In this document: piece after piece, positions 46,479-57,670 of the stretch
Numbering within the stretch: the first letter of the stretch is position 1
Layout of the letters: every line of letters starts with the position of its first letter
NCBI GenBank assembly: GCA_037044905.1
Contig: JBAOKB010000150.1
Location: forward strand, 118,501 to 182,500
Length of the DNA stretch: 64,000 nucleotides
Reading direction: 5' to 3'
Origin: Hortaea werneckii
Lineage: Eukaryota; Ascomycota; Dothideomycetes; Mycosphaerellales; Teratosphaeriaceae
Notes under the pieces: model-generated
Told to the model about the DNA's origin: nothing
Seen by the model: the letters and a program-made list of their open reading frames with translations, nothing else
Database searches by the model: none
Translations under genes and position numbers: made by a program

Positions 46479-46880
46479 GAAACTCCTTCAATGTTGAATA
46501 TAGTTGCTGCCAGCACGAAACTCGTAGAACGTGCTCGCGACATCTTTGTCCTTCGCGTCTGACTGATCTCCCATAAGGCCCTTGGTCGTTGTCGTAGTAC
46601 AACACTGTCAATCCGACCGCAACAGATCACCGTGCAAAGGAAGGATTAGCATCGTAGCGTTGTGCTCTTCGTGCATAACTTGCTCCCTCTCAGGGCGGCA
46701 CTTCTGACCCTGTAGTAACAAGGCAAAGCTCGATTGTGCGCTTCCAATTGAACATGTACGACTCTTCCTAGACATGGAGTCTCTGGTAACTGGCTGACGG
46801 TCGCTGTGCAATGTGCTCAGGGCTCAATCACAGCCTTCGGAATAGAGATTAGCGGTTCGGTGCCGCCGTTCGAAGTGAGA

Positions 46881-47000
46881 CAACATCACCCAGGTTGGAC
46901 GCAGTATGAGTCTTGATGAGCCATGCTCACGTCTTATGATTGAGTAGAACAACTTCACTCAGATTGAACGCAACATGAGTCTTGATGAGCCATACTCGCG
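46881..47000. repeat. Direct repeat, 51 bp, two copies 69 bp apart
   Basis: Copies at 46881-46931 and 46950-47000; the core ATGAGTCTTGATGAGCCAT is identical. Most differences are C/T or G/A transitions, as RIP would give. Confidence 0.8.
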
Positions 47001-47324
47001 GCTTCACAGAGACATGTACTTAGGAACCAAATCCCTCAATTGCAATTGACAGTTTTTTCTTCCAGCAGCATCTTCTGTAGTAAGTATCCCCCCATCTCTC
47101 TTCCAAAGGTACTTCAAGTACCAACGCAGCCATGACGAGACCTTCCCAAGAACATTTTGCCGAGACGAGAAGTCGCCGCTTGAACAGCGGGGCTTAGTGC
47201 GTAATAAACTGTACCGACATCGCCTGAGAACACAATTACTTCCGATATCACACTATCGAACAATTAAACCCATGATCGAAACTCACTAACACTCCGACAC
47301 CGACCAGAAAAGACAGAAACCCAC

Positions 47325-47987
47325 CTAACTCCTCACCATCCGCCTCAACACCTCCGCCTCCGCCTCCGACCGCGCGAGTTTCAATCGCAACTCGTCCCGC
47401 TCCTTCGATACCGCAGCCAACGCTTCCTCCAGCTCAGCTGTGCGATCGACTTTGCGTTGCCGGTATCGTCGCGCGGCTTCGGTGTTGCGCTGACGTTTGC
47501 GGTTCCGTTCGGTGGCGGAAGTTGTCGTTGATGAATCGGGGGAGGTGGATTTCTTTGTGCTGGTGTCGCAGAGCGAGGCATGATTCGGGGCATTGTCCAA
47601 TAGCTCAGAGGTAGTTCCGGCGGTGGTTGCGTCCTGGATAGGCCATGGATGGTGGGAGGTCGGTATGCCCGCCATTTTGTCGCTATCCCAGTTCACTGTC
47701 GCTTTCATCGGCTCAGAAGGGGCAATACATGCACTGGTGTGAACGTCAGTGCCATCGGAGATGTCTGGATCGATTCCGCCAGCTTTATCGATCATAAACG
47801 AGTCCCAATCGAAATCACATTCCCGCGTTTCTAAAGCACTGCAAGGATTCCCGAAGTTGAATTGACCGAAATCAAAAAAATCAGCAAAGTCGTCGTCCGA
47901 TCTTGGTCTGTTGTGCGGGCTGATAGTGGATGAAGCAGAGTCTGATCGCGGCGCCGGCGGTGGTTGCGGCGGTTGGCATTGTTGCAA
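47325..47987 (-). CDS. bZIP transcription factor
   Basis: The coding frame holds about 220 codons, with the bZIP at the C terminus: basic region RKRQRNTEAARRYRQRKVDR (the N-x-x-A-x-x-x-Y-x-x-R pattern) followed by a heptad coiled coil LEEALAAVSKERDELRLKL. It ends soon after the zipper. Upstream is acidic, with aromatic/acidic stretches such as DDFADFFDFGQFNFG that look like an activation domain. The start is uncertain: the frame opens after a stop near 48030 and has no ATG until the Met in FMIDKAGG (about residue 66). Either the protein starts there, or a 5' exon or non-AUG start is used. The basic region groups it with GCN4-like fungal bZIPs; its targets are unknown. Confidence 0.8.
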   Translation of the reverse strand: MQQCQPPQPPPAPRSDSASSTISPHNRPRSDDDFADFFDFGQFNFGNPCSALETRECDFDWDSFMIDKAGGIDPDISDGTDVHTSACIAPSEPMKATVNWDSDKMAGIPTSHHPWPIQDATTAGTTSELLDNAPNHASLCDTSTKKSTSPDSSTTTSATERNRKRQRNTEAARRYRQRKVDRTAELEEALAAVSKERDELRLKLARSEAEAEVLRRMVRS

Positions 47988-49256
47988 GGTAGTGGCGGCC
48001 CCCTCAGAGGCCGGTTGTCGGTTTCAAGGAAAAGGTGGTTGGGCTGTGCCTTTTTTCTTTCTTTTTTTTTAATGTGTGTGTCTTGTCGCGATGACAAGGA
48101 CGTAAAGTTGAACGGGGTCAGTGAGATCTCTGACCTCTTTTGATGTTGGTCAGCATGAGGGGAAATGGCTCAGAATGAGTCATCGTGAGCCAGAATGATG
48201 AGATATGAAGTTCGAGGCGGGCCGACGAATGTTCGAGCGTCCCCGAAGCAGCATTCGCTTTCAGAGGCTCATTAAGGTACAGGCGTTGACACATGAACAT
48301 GGACAATGGACAATCGCGCCCCATCTTCTTTGAAACGAAGACGACAAAGCGTATTCCGGCCTTTTGGCAACCATCTTATAATATTTTGACGTGGTCCAAA
48401 CTTTTCCGCCACTTCTTATCAAGACCCTGCCTACTACGAGTTGCATTTCATTGAACACCACCACAACCCAAGCAAAAGTGGGCTGGGGTTTTGAAAGACA
48501 CAGTGTGGCTTTGAGGAGGTTCGGAGGCTTTCGCAAGCGCCAGTCTAATCCGGACCCGCCGTGGGAGACTCCAGGTGCATCTGGAACAACGCTTTACAGA
48601 TAAAGATGACGGTGCTCTTCTCGCCATGCGCTGTCTACTCACAGGCTTCTTGGACGGCATGGCAAGTGTTCTGTATCGAGGCAGCAATCAAGAGGCCACT
48701 CGGGTCATTGAAGAAGTTTAAGCATTCTCAACTTAAGCCTAGCACTACGAGGCTTGGGCATTGTATGATACCATGGAATCAATATCGAGAGCTCCTTGGA
48801 CATAGGCAACGGTATTGCTAGTTGAAAGACTCCCACATAGGTCGAGTTCGGACTGTACATCCGTATCCGTATGTGACGCTGTGACGCTTTCAGCATCTAA
48901 TCAATCGGTCGCGGATCTAGCCGCGGCGTTCAACCCCCCGCAAACCGTCATGTCGGTCGGAGCTTCAGTGCGCGCAGGCAGCTGCACCTCACATACTTGG
49001 TATCCTACAATCCATCATCAACGAACGCTTCCACATCGAATATTGACTCAAAGCGAGCACGTCGACCGGAGCTCACCTCGCCAGCTATCGATTAATTGAT
49101 TGATTAGCCTGCCTTCAAGCCCTGCTCGCGAACCATCAATCACCGCCCCCGCGACCACCGCATGGTGCATCGCCGGCTTCACTCGCCGAACCTGTGAGCA
49201 TCATCGGAAGCGTCTGTCTGTGGAGAGGATCGGAGCATACGAGCATTGCGCCCAAG
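47988..49256. other. Divergent intergenic region between bZIP and CSN1
   Basis: Presumed promoters of both genes. Includes a T-rich run (48051-48070). No further gene supported. Confidence 0.45.
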
Positions 49257-50842
49257 ATGGCGGCCAACGGTAGTCCCGGCTCGCCCGCGAAGAGAATGCG
49301 GCCAGATCGCTCACCCGCCCCAGGCGCCCTCCCTCCTCCCACCTTCGATCTGGAGACATGGGCGAGCAACTATGAAGGTAATCCGCTCCGCCGCAGAGCC
49401 AGATAGAGATGGCAGACAGTGGCAAACAGTCAGCTAACGGCGACATACCAGGCGCCCTCCTCCCTCTCCGCCTCGCCCACATCGCCATCCACTGCCCCGC
49501 CCTCTCCCACCAGAGCATGACCTCCGCCGTCTCCGCCGCCAAAAAGGGCAAGGATGTCCAGCTCTACACCGGCCTCTGCGAACTCGCCAAGCAGCTTGGT
49601 CACTCCGATCTCGCCACTCCCGACGCCGAATGGGTCACGAAGCAGGAGGAAGGCAACCGGAGAGAGACGGCCCGACTGGAAGGCGAACTGCGCGGGTACA
49701 AGAATAACCTCATCCGGGAGAGCATCCGCATGGGGCAGGAAGACATCGCCACCCACATGCTAGTCACCGGTGGTCCTGCACCCGATCCCAATAATCCACA
49801 GTCGCTGAATACGTCCGGTTACAACGCCGCCTACCAAGCGTTCGGCAAGATGCGCGATTACTGCACGACACCCACTCATATCGCCAGCATGACCCTGCGC
49901 CTCATCTACACCTCCCTTCTCCAGGCCGTCCACGCACAGCAACAGGGTCTCACCGCCACTACTCACTTCAACGCCACCCTCGCTAATGCCGGGCGTCTGC
50001 GGACCGTCGGAGTGAAGGAGGAAGAGCAATCCAAGCTCACCCCCATTTCCAGCGCCACTACAGGCATTGCCCAGCTCGGCCTAGGCAATTATCGCGAAGC
50101 TGCCGGCGCCTTCCTCAATACCTCTTTCGACTACCACACCCAGGGCACTCTTCACGGCGCTGACCTCACCCGTGCCCTCGCTTCCGCCAATGACCTCGCC
50201 ATCTACGGCGGCCTCACCGCCCTCGCCACCTTCAGCCGCCAGGAACTCCTCGACAAAGTTTTGGGTGGCAACTTCCGCCCATTCCTCGAACTCGAACCCC
50301 ACATGCGCAAAGCCATTTCTCTATACACCACCGCCAAATACCAAGCCTGCCTCGACACCCTCCGGCGATACTACTCAGACTGGCGACTGGACATCTTCCT
50401 CGGCGCCCCTTCCACCGCCTTCCCCTCCTCCACCAACAGCGGCATGCCCTTATCCCACGTCGACGCCCTCTTCGCCCGCATCCGCGAGAAGAGCATCACT
50501 GCGCACTTCACCTCCTTCAGCGAAATCTCCCTCACCAGCCTCGCCTCCACCTTCCCGCCTACCTCCTCCTCCCCGACCGCCATGGAAGACGAGATCCTGC
50601 AGATGATCGAATCGGGCCAGCTCGATGCCCGTCTGGACGTCGTGAATGGGTTGCTCATCGCCCCGCGCGTGGAGCGCAGGACTAATGCCCATGCGGAGGC
50701 GAGACGGACTGCCGCTGAGGTGGAGCGGACGTTGTTATTGCGCTTGCATCGGGTTAATGCGACGTTGGGCGGTTTGGAGATTCCAAGGCCGAAGGGCCAG
50801 CCGGCTTGGGGTGAGGTCGGGGGTGCGGGGTTTGGTGCTTGA
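49257..50842 (+). CDS. csn1: COP9 signalosome subunit 1 (PCI domain)
   Basis: A nuclear subunit of the COP9 signalosome, which removes Nedd8 from cullins. Two exons, 49257-49377 and 49452-50842, with a 74-bp intron, give 503 residues, the usual length. The ATG at 49257 (AAGATGG) is preferred to an in-frame ATG at 49194. The join gives FDLETWASNYEGALLPLRL, as in CSN1/Rpn7 N termini. A helical-repeat region follows (RLEGELRGYKNNLIRESIRM; AYQAFGKMRDYC). The PCI region lies at about residues 290-440: ALATFSRQELLDKVL, PFLELEPHMRKAISLY, LDTLRRYYSDWRLDIFLG, then AMEDEILQMIESGQLDARLD. In filamentous fungi the complex controls development and secondary metabolism. Frame intact. Confidence 0.93.
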
Positions 50843-51806
50843 GTGAGATGGGGTGGGCTGGGTATGAGATAAATTGATGCTGGGGAAGATGGTACTGTGC
50901 ACAGAGAAGTTGCGCGGAGTTCAAGAAGGAATGGAATTCTAGCTAGATGAGGTATAATGCGATCACGAGGGAAATGGAAGTTTCAGCATGGCGCGCGGAG
51001 TTTACGAGGTACAGAATTCATGTCCTCGCTTGGGCAGTAGATTGATCTGTCCCAAATGGACCATGCGAGTGACCGACTACTTCACAAACATTTCATGGTT
51101 CGAGATGGACATTTGCAAGTCTCTGTCCATCGATGGTATTGTAATGATCAAGGATGGAGGTTATTTGCGCTTTGTAGCGCTTCAGACGCGCCTGTCTCTG
51201 TGCAGCGACGGGCAGCTTTATGGTGTCTGAACGCTAGAATACAGATATCCTTATTGAGCATATTGATATCGCTCACAACGCTGTCATAATGTCCACATCG
51301 TTCCTCTTTGCTGCTTTGGCTCTGCTTTCGGGCCCAAGGCTGGAACAGTCCTGGCATCTTGGACTTGCCAGCGAAACATAGACAAGACTATCCCGCATGC
51401 AGAATCCTACATGAGGACAAGCTCTTCCCACCTGGCGCCTCAACGTCGACAAAGCGATGACAGTGTTACGGAGACATAGATTATTGAACGGAATCATTCC
51501 AAGCACAACGCATGTGACGAATACAATGATCCACTCATCGCCATGCTCAGCTTTCTCAAAACAGTGACCGGTTTCGACATGTGACTGACCAATCTGATCA
51601 GTCAGGATATTCTGTTGCAAAGCCGCCGTTGATTCTTCAATCTACCATTGAGTCTTGCAGGCTTTCCAATGCTTGCTGACAAAATAGCGTGTTCGGGTGG
51701 GTGTTGGAAACCGAGAGAAATATCTAGGCCTGTCGCAGCGCGTTCGTACAGACACACTGCGTTGGACTTCTGATCTGCGCATTCCATCGACATTGCGACA
51801 CACAAT
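50843..51806. other. Convergent spacer, CSN1 and NLR 3' ends
   Basis: No supported gene. Short frames only. Confidence 0.45.
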
Positions 51807-54485
51807 TCACTCATCAGCGTGTCCTAGCACCTTCTCCGACCCGTCTAGCACCCGTCGATGAAGCTTCTCTGCGGCCTTGTAGTTTCCCTGGGCCCGTAGC
51901 ACTCCTGCTAAGTTGCGTACGCTCGTTAGCGTGTTAGGATGCTCTTTTCCTAGCATCTTCTCCGACCCTTCTAGTGCCCGTCGATAAAGCTTCTCTGCGG
52001 CCTCGTAGTCTCCTTGGCCATCTCGCAGTACTGCTAAGTTGTTTACGCTTGTAAGCGTTTCCGGATGCTCTTTCCCTAGCACCTTTTCTCGTCCCTCTAG
52101 TGCCCGTCGATAAAGCTTCTCTGCGGCCTCGTAGTCTCCTCGGGCCCGTAGCACTCCTGCTAAGCTGTGTACGCTCGTTAGCGTGTTAGGATGCTCTTTT
52201 CCTAGCATCTTCTCCGACCCTTCTAGTGCCCGTCGATAAAGCTTCTCTGCGGCCTCGTAGTCTCCTTGGCCATCTCGCAGTACTGCTAAGTTGTTTACGC
52301 TTGTAAGCGTTTCCGGATGCTCTTTCCCTAGCACCTTTTCTCGTCCCTCTAGTGCCCGTCGATAAAGCTTCTCTGCGGCCTCGTAGTCTCCTCGGGCCCG
52401 TAGCACTCCTGCTAAGCTGTGTACGCTCGTTAGCGTGTTAGGATGCTCTTTTCCTAGCATCTTCTCCGACCCTTCTAGTGCCCGTCGATGAAGCTTCTCT
52501 GCGGCCTCGTAGTCTCCTTGGCCCTTTCGCAGTAGTGCTAAGTTGTATACGCTTGTAAGCGTTTCCGGATGCTCTTTCCCGAGCACCTTTTCTCGTCCCT
52601 CTAGTGCCCGTCGATAAAGCTTCTCTGCGGCCTCGTAGTCTCCTCGGGCCCGTAGCACTCCTGCTAAGCTGTTTACGCTCGTTAGCGTCTTAGGATGCTC
52701 TTTTCCTCGCACCTTCTCCGACCCCTCTAGTGCCCGTCGACAAAGCTTCTCTGCGGCCTCGTAGTCTCCTCGGAGCTGTAGCACTACTGCTAAGTTGTGT
52801 ACGCTTACAAGCGTTTCTGGTTGCTCTTTTCCTAGCACCTTCTCCGACCCCTCTAGTACCCGTCGATAAAGCTTCTCTGCGGCCTCGTAGTCTCCTTGGG
52901 CCTGTAGCACTTGTGCACAAAGGTTCTGAGCTTTCAAGGTTTCTCTGTCTTCTACTCCCAGCATTTTTCTCCTCGTGTTGTAACAACTTGCCGCTGAATC
53001 CTCCGCTTTGGATAACAGCCCTCGTGTCGAGTCGAAGTAACCAGCCTTGTATTGAATCGTCGCACGTCGAAGTGATGCCTCTCGATCGTCCAGCTGTAAG
53101 CCTAGTGTGGACTGCACATGAGGGTAAAGTTCGCCACATCGGCTCCAATCCTCGTAGTTGTCGTTAGGAAGAGCTTCATCCAGTTGTTCGATAGCCTTTC
53201 GTGCCCATTCCTGATACCTTCCCTGCGAATGCAACCACGCTCGTGTCGCCACTTGTACCAGCCGATGCGTCTCAAAATAGGTGGTCGAGGACATTGTGGT
53301 GTTGATAAACAGGAATTCTTCCAGTGTCACGATATCTTCATCGAAATCCCTGTTTGTATCGCTCCAACCCGCACTGACCAGGTATTCGGGAATGCCCTGG
53401 TAGTTGTACATACTCATCAGCGACAAGAGATCCGCAGCCGAAGGCCTTTCCCTCAGGACATGTTGGAACGAGATCTGCAAGGTCAGAATGATTGAGTTCT
53501 GCGCCTGTTCATCGCGCCGGAGGTCCTCGGCAGCCCAGGTAAGCAGGCTAGTCTGCGACTTCTCGCTTTCCTCAAGTTCGGCGAGGTAGCGCCCGATTGA
53601 GTATCTGAGGCCTCTTCGTTTGATATAAGCCGCGGCTTGGGCGAGTGCGAGGGGCATATGGCCGAGAGCGAAAGCCAGCCTTTCCATGTCTTTCACGGCA
53701 GCTGACTGTCCCAACTTCTTCTCCAGTAAAGCCAGCGCGGCCGCTTCTCCCATGCGATTGACGACGATGGTGTTACACTCGTCAGTCAGTCTCGCGGTGG
53801 CCGCCCAAGTTCGCGACGTGATAAGGGTAGAGCCATGGGCACAAGGCGGCAGGTAAGCCATGCGAATTCTGGAATTCTTATCTTTCTCGTCGCGTTTCTC
53901 GAACAGAAAACTTGCGTCGTCGACATTGTCAAGCACAAGTATCCATTTGCCGTTCCGCTCGTTGCGCAGCCAGCTGTACACAAGCCCGAATGCGTCGGCC
54001 TTCGGGTCGTCCCAAACGGGTATCTCAGCATCGCATGCAAGCTTGCGGATGTCGGCATCAAATCGCGCTGCGCTGCTGGCGTGAACCCAGAATGTCCACA
54101 CTTCTGGTGATCTTTCGCGGACACGGTAGCAGAACTCGATGGCGAGTTGCGACTTTCTGGAGATTGTCAGCCTTCCATCTTTCCAGTACCTTGCAGCTTT
54201 TGCTCACCCTACGCCACCAATGCCTACCAGCGCCACCTTTTCGTTCCATACGGAAAGCTTCTCTTCAAGTGTTCCTAGCTCTGGTCGGTCGACGAAGTTT
54301 GGGTCGCGGTGAAAGGGCACAGTGGAGGATGGTGGAGGCGAGGTCCTCGTTGGTTCTTGCGCACGCTCACCATGGTAGTTGATAATGCCGGCGCTGTATT
54401 GGACGTTGTGAGACCCTCCTATCTGCTGAGTGTTCTCCTGTCTGCCTGCGCCGAAGTTCCAGTTCGACACCAAGTTGAGATCCAT
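51807..54485 (-). CDS. NB-ARC/TPR STAND receptor with N-terminal amyloid-like motif
   Basis: Two exons, 54485-54208 and 54156-51807, with a 51-bp intron, give 875 residues. The splice completes the P-loop GIGGVG/GKSQLAIEF (residues 87-95). Residues 7-39 are a Gly/Asn/Gln-rich motif: SNWNFGAGRQENTQQIG then GSHNVQYSAGIINYHG. It resembles sigma-type amyloid motifs of fungal NLRs. NB-ARC blocks follow: WILVLDNVDDASFLF (Walker B), LITSRTWAATARL, GHMPLALAQAAAYI. The C-terminal part, from about residue 490, has nine TPRs of 42 residues of the kinesin-light-chain type (GDYEAAEKLYRRALEG; LGKEHPETLTSV). Several repeats are nearly identical. The partner gene lies head to head 625 bp away. I infer a nonself or damage sensor that, on ligand binding, seeds amyloid folding of the SesA protein. 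The frame is intact. Confidence 0.92.
51931..52686 (-). repeat. Three 252-bp tandem units coding two TPRs each
   Basis: Units begin at 51931, 52183 and 52435. The first two look identical by eye over 252 bp; the third differs at several bases. More diverged copies continue to about 52900. Confidence 0.92.
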
Positions 54486-55110
54486 CGGCGCAATGGTTCT
54501 GTCCGTCGCAACATCGACGCTGTTCCTTTACTTTGCGTGAGTTTCGGTCTTTACGAAGCACTGCTGGGTCGCAGTCGCCTGCGCCTCCTGTGTGGTAGAG
54601 GCTGTGCGGGGATCGCAGGTTGCAGGAATGTATACAAGGCAACCAATCCACCGGAAGCTGTTGCCGCCCGACGTTAACTTGATGCCTACTCGCTTCGATA
54701 TCCATATAGTAGCCGAGCTTTGGTAGACATAGTGTGAATCATCAATTGCCGGTGGATACTGCCGAGGTTTTTGGGGCTGTAATAGCCGAGGATAACAGTG
54801 AGGGGTTGGCCACAGCTGTATATCAACTAAACTGCCGTACACGGTAGAAAATAACATGCTTTTCCTATTCGATCTACCTCGTGTCTGCAGGGACCATCAC
54901 ATAGTGTGAGTCAGGGTCAGATCAGCATTTGCCGGTGGATATGGCCAAGGTCTTTGGCGCTGTGGTAGCCAAGCTTATCAGTGAGGAGTTGGATTTAGCT
55001 GTATATAACTATGTGAGCTGCTGTATGCAGCAGAAAATTCATGCTTTTCCTCTTCTATCTACCTCGTATTTGCAGGCACCATCACATAGCAAAGACTACC
55101 AATTGCTAAC
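54486..55110. promoter_or_regulatory. Shared divergent promoter of receptor and SesA genes
   Basis: 625 bp between two start codons facing apart. The part nearest the SesA gene is a tandem duplication (separate entry), so its regulatory sites are present twice. Confidence 0.6.
54728..55090. repeat. Tandem duplication, about 183-bp period, upstream of SesA gene
   Basis: The second copy starts near 54905. Shared words at matching places: TTGCCGGTGGATA, AGCTGTATAT, ATGCTTTTCCT, ATCTACCTCGT and CACCATCACATAG or near variants. The copies have diverged to roughly three-quarters identity by eye. Confidence 0.85.
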
Positions 55111-55809
55111 ATGTCTGGGGCCGAAGTGATCACCGTCCTGGGTCTCATCTCTTCCGTAATCACCATTATCGAGACTTCGCGGGACGTTTTCGACGCCGCC
55201 TCGAGCGCGGACGGACTCCATGAAGCTTTCCGAGCGGTCTCCCAGAACATATCTCTCGTGCTCAACATACTTCGCGACTGCAGGAGAGCTCAAGAACAGG
55301 TTGAGAAAGATTACAGCGAGACAGGCGATGGAGATCTGAAGCGCGACATCGAGGAATCCAACCAAGCTGTCAAACCATTGATACAGGCTTGCCAAGATAA
55401 TGCGAAGCAGCTGCAGCTGATCTTCCAGAAGGTCGTTCCAGAAGACGGTTCAAGCTGGGTTGAACGGTACAAGAAGGCAGCTCGCGCGGTATTGCCTGGG
55501 AAGAAGCGGAAAGTCGAAGACCTGATGAAAGAGATCCTCGAGAAACTGCAGCTTCTGCACACCAGCCGCTTCTTCAAGAGCGAGAACGAGAAGAAGAACG
55601 AAAACAGATCGAAGGAGCTCGAGACTGCAATCAACCAGCTGTCGGAGCTCTCTCCGTCTCTACCGGAAAATGAAGGCCACTACAACCACTATGGCTCTGG
55701 CGGTATGTTTATCCACTCAGGCGAAGGGACGCAACATAATCACAGTCAGAGCGGCGGCTCTGGCAACAGGCAGTACAATGCAAGGATCCAGAACATCGGA
55801 AAGGATTGA
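55111..55809 (+). CDS. SesA-domain protein with C-terminal amyloid-like motif (putative effector)
   Basis: Single exon, 232 residues, starting MSGAEVITVLGLISSVITII. Residues 1 to about 125 match the SesA domain (N-terminal domain of some fungal NACHT and lipase proteins): the hydrophobic first helix, GLHEAFRAVSQNISLVLNIL, KPLIQACQDNAKQLQLIF. Residues about 125-190 are charged and helical. The tail, residues 197-232, is a Gly/Asn/Gln-rich motif: GGMFIHSGEGTQHNHSQS then GGSGNRQYNARIQNIGKD. Residues 204-231 align without gaps to residues 12-39 of the adjacent receptor, 14 of 28 identical. In known fungal systems such tails are triggered by an NLR bearing the same motif, and the domain then acts. 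What the SesA domain does (membrane activity or other) is not established by sequence here. Confidence 0.9.
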   Translation: MSGAEVITVLGLISSVITIIETSRDVFDAASSADGLHEAFRAVSQNISLVLNILRDCRRAQEQVEKDYSETGDGDLKRDIEESNQAVKPLIQACQDNAKQLQLIFQKVVPEDGSSWVERYKKAARAVLPGKKRKVEDLMKEILEKLQLLHTSRFFKSENEKKNENRSKELETAINQLSELSPSLPENEGHYNHYGSGGMFIHSGEGTQHNHSQSGGSGNRQYNARIQNIGKD

Positions 55810-56522
55810 CAAAGACTACGTATACTTTGGATATAGAACGTTGCGCTGCGTTGAGTATGATGTAGAATGAATATAGTTCATGCCAACCAACGAAACCATC
55901 CTCACCTGCCTCACGTCTTTTCCCACATCTGTGCAGCCGGTGCTCTTCACGGACATGGCGCAGTCGAACTCCCAATCCAGACAGCCTTGACTGCCCGGTT
56001 TGCTTGAATAATCGCCCTCGACTCGCTGCCCGTTCATTTAATGTTGGAGAGTTCACGCTAAGAAATCAGAAACCAGGCGCTATTTGCCACCAGCAATGTT
56101 ACGAGTGGACGGCGCAACTACAACGGCTTCCACTCGGCTTCCACTTACCCGACGCCAAACGAGCTGTCACGCTCGCTCTCCGTATGTTGGGATTGCTTCG
56201 TGGATCTGCTACATTGACAAATGACACAGGTTCATATAATGGTGTGGGAGGTTGCGTGAGACCAAAGAATCATCCGCTAGGCGCACTAGCATCAGCATGT
56301 ATGATCCCGGTTCGGCTCATCGAGCAAAATTCCCGGCTCCAAAACATCTTTGGGAGAAATCGGAAAGACAGGCAGCGGGGGCCTTCAAGTGATAAACGAA
56401 AAGCAGGGAATTTGTGACCAAGGAAAGAGCTCATTCATAGAGATCAGGCCTCATTAGTCGCATACCCAAATAATCATATCCACATTACAATCGCCCCCAT
56501 CCGCGCAAACCCCAAAGCGGTA
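55810..56522. other. Spacer, no gene recognised
   Basis: The 3' flanks of two convergent genes. A 137-codon plus-strand frame has no motif. Confidence 0.45.
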
Positions 56523-57670
56523 TCACTTTTCTTCCGTCGGACTAGTCGGGCCCTGCATACTTCTCTCCCTGACCAGAACCCTCCTCTGCCCCTTGGGCCG
56601 GGATCCACCACCGACAGCACCTTTCTCGCCCTTCTCCGTCTCCGCCGTCGGCGTCTCCTCCTTCGGCAAAGGCGACCGTGTCCCGCTCGCGCCACTCTGA
56701 TCCACATCCGTCCTGCTGCCCAGCCTGCTCTCGCTCCGCGTGTAGCCATATCCGTACGGCATGAAGGCCTCGCGGGTCCGCGCCGGACTATTCCGCCCAC
56801 TGCCCGGCTCCAATCCCGTGGCCGGCGGAGCCGCCATGACCTGCGAAGATCCGTTCATGCTGAGGAAGCTGGAGTTGTTGGCCGCGTTGCCCGCTGCGTA
56901 TCCCATCCCGGCTTTCTCCCGTCCGTTTCCGTGATGGTGGTGTACGGGGCGGGAGGTGATGCCTTCGTTGAACCCGCCGCGGATCTGGTCGCGTTTGCGG
57001 TCGTGCCGATGCTTGAGCCAGCCGGCGACGAGGCCGATGATCAGGAGGCCGATGAAGATGACTATGATCATGATGACCCATTTCTGTACGCACATCGCAT
57101 TAGTTGAAGTCGGGTAGATCGGCAGGTGTGGGTTCAAGTACATACGTAATGCGCATCCCACCAGCTCCCCTCATAACTCGCCTCGTCCCCATCGTCGCCC
57201 GACACCTGCCCGGAGCTGGCTGAAGTCGTCGGCAGCGCCGCTACCCCGCTGCTACCCACCGTGGCAAGGGTAGTGGAGCTCGTACCTGCCGCCCCCGCAC
57301 TCGTAGTCGTCGCACCTCCGGCACTCGTATCAGGATGCTCACTTGCACCGAAGTCGCTGCCGCAGTTGGAGTTGTACCATGTCATGACCTGCTGATTGTC
57401 GCTGGTGCCGGCGCCGCACACACCGTCGCAGATGCCATTGGGCGAACTTTTCAGGGAGGTCAGGTATCCCGATTGGCAGAAGCAGGACCAGATCTGCTGG
57501 CTGGCAGTTTGGGTGCCGCCGCATGCTTGCGCGGCTTGGACGAGGAGCGGACATGAGGCGGCGCAGGCGGGGAGCTGGCTGGTACCGTCTACCAGGAGCT
57601 GAGCGGTGGTGGAAGTGATGAGGAGGAGGAGAGCGGTGAGGAGGGTTGACGACGCCGTGGACAGCTTCAT
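56523..57670 (-). CDS. Secreted-type, membrane-anchored eight-cysteine protein (CFEM-like)
   Basis: Two exons, 57670-57146 and 57083-56523, with a 62-bp intron (donor GTATGT, branch CTAAT, acceptor CAG), give 361 residues. The ATG at 57670 is chosen because it opens a signal peptide (MKLSTASSTLLTALLLLI). The extracellular part has eight cysteines in an order like CFEM domains: ACAASC, QACGG, WSCFCQSG, GICDGVC, NSNC. A Ser/Thr/Gly/Ala-rich stalk follows (about 115-170). The splice leads into a transmembrane helix, VIMIIVIFIGLLIIGLVAGW, then a basic stop-transfer (KHRHDRKRDQ). The cytoplasmic tail is disordered and Pro/Ser/Gly/Glu-rich. Likely a cell-surface protein, perhaps a sensor or wall-linked protein; function unknown. 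Confidence 0.8.

Larger units (their letters stand above)
46289..47324. other. Convergent spacer with direct repeats
   Basis: No gene. Contains two pairs of direct repeats listed separately. Confidence 0.45.
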
